DNA of 22,418 bases from M3007 sp038327555 (GTDB lineage Bacteria; Bacteroidota; Bacteroidia; Chitinophagales; Saprospiraceae): NCBI GenBank assembly GCA_038327555.1, contig JBBQLD010000015.1, positions 1 through 22,418 on the forward strand, read 5' to 3'. Each line of letters starts with the position of its first letter. Position 1 is the stretch's first letter. The position numbers and the translations under genes were made by a program. Positions 15,170-21,813 of the stretch are shown here, one piece after another. A model generated the notes under the pieces. It saw only the letters and a program-made list of their open reading frames with translations, was not told the origin of the DNA and ran no database searches.

Positions 15170-16318
15170 ATGCGATTGATACGACACATCAAAGCTTCTA
15201 ATTTGCTCTCTTTTGGCCCTGAGGGATTGGATTTAGAATTGAATGACCTCAATGTGCTGATTGGGCCGAATGGGTCGGGGAAGTCAAATTTTTTGGAAAT
15301 TTTTGAGGTGTTGAAGTCCTTGCCCAGAGGGGAGGAGGATAGAAATAATTTGAGAGAATTAATTAGCCAGGGCGGAGGGATGGATGAATGGGTTTCTAAA
15401 ATTAATTCAACTCGAGTCTTCCAACTTGAAATTCATTCAGTAAATTTTGGACCATTTTGGGAATCTATTTTTCATCATTCAATTAGTGTTGTGAAATCTA
15501 GTATGATCTATAAAGAAGAAATAAATGAACAAGAAGAAGGAAATGTCAAGCCTTTATTTTTGAGGGACATTGGTTCTATTTTTTATCCAGATACCATATA
15601 TCACGAGAAAACTCTTAGTTTAAAAGGATTGTCAATTTTGTCAAATCTCTCCAATAGTGCTTCAGTTAGTGAATTGTCAAGAGTTTATCAGAGCATCCGC
15701 CTCTACCGCGAATGGTCATTCGGCAGAAATACCGTTTTTCGCACTCCGCAACGCGCCGACCAACGAAACGACCGCTTAGAATCAGACTTCTCTAATTTAG
15801 GCATGGTACTCTCTCGCCTTAGAAAAGACCCATTGATTAAGCGGTCTTTGGTTACCGCATTGCAAGAATTGTATGAAGGAATCACTGATTTTGAAGTAAT
15901 CACCGAAGGTGGTACAGTACAAGTTTTTTTCACCGAAGGCGATTTTTCTATCCCAGCTACAAGGCTCTCCGATGGAACGCTCCGCTATCTGTGCCTGTTG
16001 GCCATCTTGCTTGACCCTACACCACCACCACTTATTTGTATTGAGGAACCTGAATTAGGGCTTCATCCTGATGTCTTGCCAAAGATTGCAGATTTATTGG
16101 TGGATGCCTCAAAGCGTACTCAACTCATCGTCACCACGCACTCTGACGTACTAATTGATGCCCTTTCCGAACAACCGGAATCGGTTTTAGTGTGCGAAAA
16201 ACACGAAGGCCAAACCCAAATCAAACGACTTGACCGAGAATCTCTATCCCACTGGCTTAGCGATTATGGTCTGGGGCAACTCTGGATGCGAGGCGAAATA
16301 GGAGGTAAGCGATGGTAA
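15170..16318 (+). CDS. AAA_21/OLD-like ATPase
   Basis: 382 residues of the SMC/ABC-like ATPase class found in OLD nucleases and related defence systems. It starts with LIRHIKASNLLSFGPEGLDLELNDLNVLIG and has Walker A G32-PNGSGKS-N40. An ABC-type signature is L266-S-D-G269, Walker B ends in I291-E-E-P-E295 followed by LGLHP, and the H-loop is TTH324SD. There is no C-terminal TOPRIM domain; that role probably falls to the next gene, whose ATG overlaps this stop by 7 bases. Family knowledge: such split ATPase/TOPRIM pairs include the anti-phage PARIS system. Here, defence is inference; no phage or plasmid genes adjoin. The segment coding residues about 74-173 is markedly AT-rich compared with both sides. 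Confidence 0.88.
   Translation: MRLIRHIKASNLLSFGPEGLDLELNDLNVLIGPNGSGKSNFLEIFEVLKSLPRGEEDRNNLRELISQGGGMDEWVSKINSTRVFQLEIHSVNFGPFWESIFHHSISVVKSSMIYKEEINEQEEGNVKPLFLRDIGSIFYPDTIYHEKTLSLKGLSILSNLSNSASVSELSRVYQSIRLYREWSFGRNTVFRTPQRADQRNDRLESDFSNLGMVLSRLRKDPLIKRSLVTALQELYEGITDFEVITEGGTVQVFFTEGDFSIPATRLSDGTLRYLCLLAILLDPTPPPLICIEEPELGLHPDVLPKIADLLVDASKRTQLIVTTHSDVLIDALSEQPESVLVCEKHEGQTQIKRLDRESLSHWLSDYGLGQLWMRGEIGGKRW
16301..16305 (+). promoter_or_regulatory. Shine-Dalgarno site of the DUF4276 gene
   Basis: GGAGG lies six bases before the ATG at 16312, inside the end of the ATPase gene. Such a site is unusual among the genes of this window, most of which lack one, as is normal in Bacteroidota. It decides the start and implies coupled translation. 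Confidence 0.65.
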
Positions 16319-16902
16319 GCATTAAAATCTATATTGAAGGCGGCGGTGATAACAAAGCCCTTGAAATCTGCTTCCAAAGGGCTTGGACAAAATTCTTTCA
16401 AGCTGCAGGACTAATAGGCAAAATGCCTCGTCCGGTACGTGGCAAGGGTCGAAAGAACACCTACGATTTGTTTTGCACTGCCATCCAAAATGCAAAAACA
16501 GACGAACTTCCCCTGCTTTTGGTAGATGGTGAAGATGCAATTGCAGATGGACATACCGCATGGCATCACCTTAAAACCCGAGATGGCTGGGCTAAACCCG
16601 CCAAAGCCGACGACCGCCATGCCTATCTCATGGTACAACTGATGGAAACTTGGTTTTTGGCTGACTCTGATGCCCTAAAGGAACATTTTGGCAAAAACTT
16701 TAAGCCACATAAGATACTGGCTTGGCCGAATATGGAGGCTGTTCCGAAGTTAACCATTCTTGAGACTTTAGCCAAAGCAACCAGTGATCAGTATGCAAAA
16801 GGCAAAGTCTCTTTCGAGCTTTTAAGCAAAACCAGTCCACAAAAAGTAGCCGAAAAAAGCCCTCAGGCTAAGCGGTTTTTGGACTTTTTGCAAACGAGGT
16901 AG
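16312..16902 (+). CDS. DUF4276 family protein, probable TOPRIM-like partner of the ATPase
   Basis: 196 residues. Motifs of the DUF4276 family are recognisable: IYIEGGGDNKALEICFQRAW at the N-terminus (E9, D13), a central LLLVDGEDAI (D72, E74, D75), HLKTRDGWAKP, DDRHAYLMVQLMETWFLAD, and a C-terminal SPQAKRFLDFL. The E(x)GGGD followed by DxED layout matches the TOPRIM acidic pattern, so a metal-dependent nuclease or a degenerate relative is plausible; this is inference from motif layout. It overlaps the ATPase gene by 7 bases (ATGGTAA) and has a good Shine-Dalgarno site, so the two are surely one unit. The gene ends just before a 164-bp palindromic element. Whether it cuts DNA, RNA or tRNA, or acts as a regulator, cannot be read from the sequence. 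Confidence 0.85.
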   Translation: MVSIKIYIEGGGDNKALEICFQRAWTKFFQAAGLIGKMPRPVRGKGRKNTYDLFCTAIQNAKTDELPLLLVDGEDAIADGHTAWHHLKTRDGWAKPAKADDRHAYLMVQLMETWFLADSDALKEHFGKNFKPHKILAWPNMEAVPKLTILETLAKATSDQYAKGKVSFELLSKTSPQKVAEKSPQAKRFLDFLQTR

Positions 16903-16907
16903 ACTAA

Positions 16908-17071
16908 TAGACTTGTTGCGGTGGATGGCTTTGGCGGGTAAAAAGTCCTTTTTCCGAATGCCCTCGTTAAATTTTTCGCCGAATATGACCGATTTCGACT
17001 GCCAAATTTGCCTAGACATTCGAAAAAATGACAAATTTCCCCACTCAAAGCCCTCCACCGCAACAAGTCTA
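16908..17071. repeat. 164-bp imperfect palindrome between convergent genes
   Basis: Outer arms 16908-16932 and 17047-17071 match at 24 of 25 positions (tagacttgttgcggtgga...). The symmetry continues inward less perfectly: gtcctttttccgaatg on the left against cattcgaaaaaatgac on the right, 14 of 16. As a result both strands carry similar short frames starting MLRW and ending KPSTATSL, which are products of the symmetry, not genes. It exactly fills the gap between the DUF4276 stop and the subtilase stop. A dispersed MITE-like element or a bidirectional terminator are the two readings. Confidence 0.8.
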
Positions 17072-17078
17072 ATAAATA

Positions 17079-18875
17079 CTACTCCCTTACCAGCTTTCCA
17101 GTTGCTACCCCATTCCCGCTTTTTATTTTCCAAAAATACACTCCAGTAGCTTGATTTTCAAATGAAATACGTTTTTTTTCGTGGCTCACTCCCTGCCATT
17201 TTTGGGCAAAAACTCTTTTGCCCTCTACATTGAAAATCTCCAGAAAGGTTTCCCCAACAAGGTTTTCAAACGTAAAAATCGCTACATCCAGCATTGGGTT
17301 AGGCGACACGGTTGCCAAAATAGCCGTTGGCGAGTCTGTACCAACGGGTGGCATCCACTGCAAAGCCGCCTGCACAGCACCTAAAGCATCCACTCTGCCC
17401 CAGCCGAAGGCGTGATTGGGCCGAGCAGTTCCGATACTTGCTCCACAGTCCAAAGTATCGGCGTAATAGATAGCCGTTTGCTCCACAATATCCTCAATAT
17501 CATCCACATGGCCTGCTAAAGCCGGATTGGCCGAAAGCAGGAGTGCCACCAGGCCTACCACGTGCGGCCCGGCCATACTGGTACCGCTATAATTCGCGTA
17601 ATTTCCTCCTGAAGTACTGGAACGCACATCTTCGCCTGGGGCGCTAACGTTCGGTTTCATACGGTTGCTGCCGTCAATGGTTACCGGACCACGGCTACTG
17701 AAGCTGGAAATGGAATTATCTGATCGGGTGGCTCCGATACTAAAACTTTCCTCAAAATAGGGCGGTGGAGTATTTGCACTTGAGCACCCAGGACCAGAAT
17801 TGCCATTACTCACAACCACGACCACGCCAGAACTTTTGAGGTTGCTCACTGCGTCGTTTAGTAATGCATTGACCGTCAAATCCGTGCAGCCTTCTTCAAC
17901 AGCGCAGTACCAGGAGTTGTTGACAACGTGTGGGGCCTTTGCAGGATCGGGATTTAGTCCCCCCAAATCCGTTGGCGCAAGAAACCACTGGAAGCATTCA
18001 ATGTAGCTGGAGGGTTTGCCCCAGCCGCGCTCCATATTTCGACAACCCACCCATTTGGCATCGGGTGCTACACCGATCAGGTTATCGCCGTCGCCGCCGG
18101 TCATCGTACCCATGGTGTGGGTGCCGTGACTCCCGTCGTCGCAAGGTTGGGTCACATTTAAGCCGCAGGGATTTGTGCCGGGATTTCCGAGGGTATCATT
18201 ATTGAGCGGGCTAAAGTCATGAATGGCATCGTGCCAATTGTAATTGTGCTGGCTTGTAGCCGCATCGCCCGTCCAGCCCCGGTATTTACTTTGAATAGCA
18301 GGGTGCGTCCAGTCATAACCCGTATCTGCTCCGCCAACGGTGATTCCCTGCCCGGTGTAGCCCATGGCCCAGACCTCGGGCGCCTGGATTTTGGCAACGC
18401 CCCATTCGACGCCGTTTCGATCTGAGCTGGCACCTGTAGTCTGGGGTATCTCTACAGGTCCGCTAAATTCGACCCATGGGTCAGCAGAAATGGCTTCTAT
18501 TTCAGGAAGTTCGGACAATTTTCGGAGCAGTGCCGCATCAGCTTTTTCGACAGCCAGTGCGTTCACTAAAAAAAGCGTGTTGACCGACGTCCCGTTTTCG
18601 TTCAAAATTTTCAGTGCATTTTGCTGTGTGCGCTCGGCTGTTTCCTGCAAGGTTGCAAAAACGAAACGCGCCTTTTCAGCCTTGGTTTTCAAAGTTTTCG
18701 CCCCATGTAAATCGGCTTTTTCTTTAAAAACCAGCAGTACATCAGCGGATTCACCGCGATCCAGAGCTGCTCGGATTTCGGGGGCAATTTTGCTGCGCCA
18801 AGGCCTTGTGGGGCTTTGAGCAAAAAGGTTGATTAGGAGGCAATTAAGCAGAAAAACGAGAAACAGTTTTTTCAT
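17079..18875 (-). CDS. Secreted subtilisin-like serine protease with type IX sorting domain
   Basis: 598 residues of peptidase family S8. A signal peptide (1-20, LLINLFAQ) is followed by an I9-like inhibitor propeptide (about 43-137, containing ADVLLVFKEKADL). The catalytic domain has the triad Asp184 (GADTGYDWTHP), His250 (DGSHGTHTMGT) and Ser433 (SGTSMAGPHV), with the oxyanion Asn in VVNNSWYC. A cysteine-rich insertion (C237, C245, C324, C330, C364) suggests disulfides. The C-terminal 75 residues (from SPNPMLDVAIFTFE to GKLVRE) are a type A Por/T9SS sorting domain, so the protease should be exported through the outer membrane and possibly anchored to the surface. All active residues are present. 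It has its own -7 element and converges on the DUF4276 gene. Confidence 0.95.
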   Translation of the reverse strand: MKKLFLVFLLNCLLINLFAQSPTRPWRSKIAPEIRAALDRGESADVLLVFKEKADLHGAKTLKTKAEKARFVFATLQETAERTQQNALKILNENGTSVNTLFLVNALAVEKADAALLRKLSELPEIEAISADPWVEFSGPVEIPQTTGASSDRNGVEWGVAKIQAPEVWAMGYTGQGITVGGADTGYDWTHPAIQSKYRGWTGDAATSQHNYNWHDAIHDFSPLNNDTLGNPGTNPCGLNVTQPCDDGSHGTHTMGTMTGGDGDNLIGVAPDAKWVGCRNMERGWGKPSSYIECFQWFLAPTDLGGLNPDPAKAPHVVNNSWYCAVEEGCTDLTVNALLNDAVSNLKSSGVVVVVSNGNSGPGCSSANTPPPYFEESFSIGATRSDNSISSFSSRGPVTIDGSNRMKPNVSAPGEDVRSSTSGGNYANYSGTSMAGPHVVGLVALLLSANPALAGHVDDIEDIVEQTAIYYADTLDCGASIGTARPNHAFGWGRVDALGAVQAALQWMPPVGTDSPTAILATVSPNPMLDVAIFTFENLVGETFLEIFNVEGKRVFAQKWQGVSHEKKRISFENQATGVYFWKIKSGNGVATGKLVRE

Positions 18876-18897
18876 GAAGTAAATAAAAATTTGAGCT

Positions 18898-18905
18898 CAA
18901 AAGTA
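18898..18905 (-). promoter_or_regulatory. Candidate -7 element of the subtilase gene
   Basis: On the minus strand TACTTTTG, an exact TAnnTTTG match, 22 bases before the start codon. It lies in the 98-bp gap after the beta-helix gene and suggests separate transcription. The -33 region is AT-rich but has no TTTG at the ideal distance. Confidence 0.5.
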
Positions 18906-18973
18906 AGGCGATACCTGAGGTTAAATTACATGAAAAACTCCTTGTGCCATGGTCAGCAAAATCTCCACCGGCT

Positions 18974-21217
18974 CTAATGTTTAACATGCATTCTAAAATC
19001 CAGCGTTGCAAAACCAGCAGCATCGAAATGTTCAATACGAATGCTGTGTTGGCCACCAAGTTTGACGGTAATTTCATCCGTTTCGGGTTCATGACTGTCC
19101 CAATGGTCAATCAAAAGTTTGTCGTCGAGATAAAGTCGAACGCCGTCGTCAGAAGTCAACTCGATCACGTATTCGCCTGGGGCAGTGCTAAAACTCGTGG
19201 TAGAAAGGGTGGCAAATTTGTCTTCATGGATACCCTCCGCTGGACTGCCCCACCAGGCAAACGCGAGATTTTTCTTTACCATTTCGGCTATGGGAGATTT
19301 GGCCGTAAAAGTTTCTGGTGTGACGATACTGTCATAGTTGAAGCATTTCACCTGCCACTCCAACTCCTTCTCAAAGCGTTGAAAATCAAACTTATAAACC
19401 TTCCCTGTCGGGATATTTTCTCCAAAAACAGTCTTGATGACCTGAGGGCTTGTGTATTCAAATTCAATAAAAACTGCATCGCTTTTTGGATCGCGCTCTA
19501 CGGTGAGGGTAGCCGGAACTGTTCCTTTTTTTGCACTGACATTTTTCACGCCTTCCATCCTGGAAATCTTCCAATCGCCGGAAGGCCCGATCAGCACAAG
19601 CGCGTAAAATTTGCCTGCTGCAGTATCTAGCGTGGCGATTGGTCGGCGGAAATCAAAGGGCCCCCATTCGTCCACCAGAATAAACCGACGGCCATGCGGA
19701 AAGCCTCGGGGCAAGGCAGCCACCATCCCATCGGGCAGGCTATCTGGCTCTTTAAGTTGGTTAAATGGAATTTCTAGGGCAGCGTAGGGATTTTCAGGGT
19801 CTTTGCCGGGGTGTGAGAAATTGATATTCTTGGAGGATATGAGTTCGGGCTTAGCCCATACTGCGGCACTTTCAGCTTCGGTACCGTAAATATCGTTTCG
19901 AATGAATTTGAGATTTTCATTCGGTTTTGGGGTTTCCAGCAGGGTTAAAAAGTCAAAAAACAGATTTTCGCCATTGATGGATATATTTTGGGAATTACTG
20001 ATTTTCAAGGGTTTACGGGTATTCAAAAAAATATTTCGGTCAATAAGGGCATCTCGACTACGGGTATCTCGTTTTTGGGCATAGCCCCAATCGGCAGGCT
20101 GCGTTTCACGGGCCCAGAGCTTGATTCCTGTGCTGTCGTCTTGAAAAAGATTGCGCTGGATGGTGTCGTTTTGGCCGTGTTCGATGGCGATCCCTGTCTC
20201 GCATTCGGCCAGATAGTTGCCCATAATCACGCTCTCAAAACTATAGCCTCCCCAAATGCCATAGGTGCATTCTTTGATAATATTTCCCTGGATTCTGTTG
20301 CGTGAAAACGTGACTTCAATGCCGTTGGTGGGCGCATAACTAAAATCGTTGCCGAAGATAAGGTTGTCATTGCAGCCGCCCTCGCCAGTATCCATCGTAG
20401 TCTGGCCTGCCCAGAGAAAAAGCCCGTCTCCACAGTGTGTTACCGAGTTGTATGCAATGGTATTTTCGCTGCTTTGCTCATACAGGAGTATACCCGCCGA
20501 ATCTTGTCCACGCGCATAAAATCCGTGAGAATACCCCCGAACATTCCAGTCCAAACGATTGTGCATCAATTTGCTACGACGGCTTCGGTACAACCCGATG
20601 CCCAGACCGGAATTGAAAGTAAAAAAGTTGTTGTACACCAGGCCATCGTTGCAGCCTGTCAGGAGCAGGGCATTTTGGCAACCTGTGATTTTGCAGTCTT
20701 TTACTGTGGGCCTCAAGCAGTTTTTCAGGTAAATCCCCGCGCCATAACGAAGCCATTCGTCCTGTTCATTGTGATGGTAACTGAGCCAATCGGAGAAATC
20801 TTCTCGTTCGCGGATGGAGCGCAGACGGGGGCGATAGTTGTATGAGAAATCGCAGTTATCGAGGATCAGATTTTCTACCCCTTCGGCATAAACGGCAATT
20901 TTGTAGCCCCTGGCGCGGGCGTTTTTCAGGGTAATATTTTTGCCTTTTATCACGATGGCTGTGCCAGAAAACAGATTAGGTTTGATCGCTTCGGATGCGC
21001 CGCGCATTTCTGCGTTTTGGAAATCAATGACCAGGTTTTCACCGGAAATTGTGATGCAGGGCTCTTTTTCTGAATCTGGGAGGAGGGTATAATTCCCTGT
21101 TGCAACTTTGCCGGATTCACTGATAATCAAGCCTTTGTAAAGGATTATTTCTGTCGTTTGAGCAGAAATAAAAGCTGGTAAAAAGGCCAGCAAAGGGAGC
21201 AATCGGCTTTTAATCAT
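18974..21217 (-). CDS. Secreted right-handed beta-helix protein with C-terminal PA14-like domain
   Basis: 747 residues with a signal peptide (about 1-20, LLAFLPAFISAQ). Residues about 70-420 show the repeating pattern of a parallel beta-helix (PbH1/NosD-like): ENLVIDFQNAEM, KNITLKNARARG, ENLILDNCDFSY, PTVKDCKITGC, NLIFGNDF, RIQGNIIKEC and SVIMGNYLAEC, with Asn/Cys ladders. A linker domain follows. The last 130 residues form a PA14-like fold with the signature YVIELTSDDGVRLYLDDKLLIDHW. Beta-helix proteins often bind, cut or epimerise polysaccharides, and PA14 domains often bind glycans; the activity here is unknown. Unlike the neighbouring protease it has no C-terminal sorting domain. The frame runs 11 codons further up, but the ATG at 21215-21217 puts the signal peptide at the N-terminus. 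Confidence 0.88.
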   Translation of the reverse strand: MIKSRLLPLLAFLPAFISAQTTEIILYKGLIISESGKVATGNYTLLPDSEKEPCITISGENLVIDFQNAEMRGASEAIKPNLFSGTAIVIKGKNITLKNARARGYKIAVYAEGVENLILDNCDFSYNYRPRLRSIREREDFSDWLSYHHNEQDEWLRYGAGIYLKNCLRPTVKDCKITGCQNALLLTGCNDGLVYNNFFTFNSGLGIGLYRSRRSKLMHNRLDWNVRGYSHGFYARGQDSAGILLYEQSSENTIAYNSVTHCGDGLFLWAGQTTMDTGEGGCNDNLIFGNDFSYAPTNGIEVTFSRNRIQGNIIKECTYGIWGGYSFESVIMGNYLAECETGIAIEHGQNDTIQRNLFQDDSTGIKLWARETQPADWGYAQKRDTRSRDALIDRNIFLNTRKPLKISNSQNISINGENLFFDFLTLLETPKPNENLKFIRNDIYGTEAESAAVWAKPELISSKNINFSHPGKDPENPYAALEIPFNQLKEPDSLPDGMVAALPRGFPHGRRFILVDEWGPFDFRRPIATLDTAAGKFYALVLIGPSGDWKISRMEGVKNVSAKKGTVPATLTVERDPKSDAVFIEFEYTSPQVIKTVFGENIPTGKVYKFDFQRFEKELEWQVKCFNYDSIVTPETFTAKSPIAEMVKKNLAFAWWGSPAEGIHEDKFATLSTTSFSTAPGEYVIELTSDDGVRLYLDDKLLIDHWDSHEPETDEITVKLGGQHSIRIEHFDAAGFATLDFRMHVKH

Positions 21218-21274
21218 GGTGTTTTTGGGGGTGAAAATACCGCGTTTCAAAGATTTGGGTTACCTAAATAGGCA

Positions 21275-21303
21275 CAAAAGTAGATAACGATGACGGTGAC
21301 CAA
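21275..21303 (-). promoter_or_regulatory. Candidate promoter of the beta-helix gene
   Basis: On the minus strand TACTTTTG (21275-21282) matches TAnnTTTG exactly, and TTG (21301-21303) lies 18 bases further up. The leader would be about 50 bases. Confidence 0.5.
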
Positions 21304-21387
21304 GACCTCGAAATGAAATACATGGGCTGCATTAGTGGCAGGCGCGATATTTATTTCAAAACGGAGACCTGGTAAAAAAGCTTCTTC

Positions 21388-21428
21388 AAAAAAAATCCGA
21401 CCCACCCTTGCGTTGTCGGATTTTTTTT
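21388..21428. terminator. Bidirectional terminator-like hairpin with no obvious upstream gene
   Basis: Perfect 14-bp arms, aaaaaaaatccgac (21388-21401) and its complement (21415-21428), with a 13-base loop. The A-run and T-run make it an intrinsic terminator on either strand. It sits in a divergent gap, so no annotated gene reads into it from either side. Confidence 0.8.
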
Positions 21429-21481
21429 AAACCTTTGCATCATCGTACCGATACAGTGTTACTTATTTTATTGTCGCACTG

Positions 21482-21682
21482 TAATACTACTTTGTCACTA
21501 TAAACTTGAATTGTCATGTCGCAGCGAAGCGTAGAAATCTACACAACCCAAGTTTACCGAAATCTTTTTAGCAAAGGGATTCTAAATAAGGCTTGGATTG
21601 TGTAGTTGTCTACGCTTCGCTGCGACATGACAATTCGCGGGCAAAAAATTTGATGAATTTCAAAAGTGACAAAGTAGTATTA
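21482..21682. repeat. 201-bp nested inverted-repeat element
   Basis: Outer arms 21482-21499 and 21665-21682 are perfect over 18 bp (taatactactttgtcact). Inner arms 21508-21552 and 21592-21636 match at 42 of 45, including a perfect 28-bp block with the core gtcgcagcgaagcgtaga. Spacers between the outer and inner arms differ in length and sequence on the two sides (8 and 28 bases), so the two pairs may be of different origin. The centre is 39 bases. No protein is encoded. Confidence 0.85.
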
Positions 21683-21813
21683 AGGATTGATTTCTAAAAT
21701 CAACTAGTCCAGATTAGCTGTGTAGCTCCTAATTAACTCGGGACGATGCGGCTAGTATTAAATGAAAACTCACATTAAAATACTAACCAATACACCAATT
21801 TACCAACTCCATC

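Larger units (their letters stand above)
21218..21813. other. 596-bp divergent gap between beta-helix gene and trpE
   Basis: No established gene. In order it holds the beta-helix promoter, a 20-codon frame (21313-21375) ending in Trp, a strong terminator-like hairpin (21388-21428), a nested 200-bp inverted repeat (21482-21682), and the trpE leader with two small hairpins (ttgattt/aaatcaa near 21690 and tagtatt/aatacta at 21753-21785). Confidence 0.7.

Noticed and set aside
16822..17149. Short frames on both strands around the 164-bp palindrome
   Set aside because: They mirror each other because of the palindrome's symmetry and overlap the ends of real genes; no ribosome site or protein similarity.
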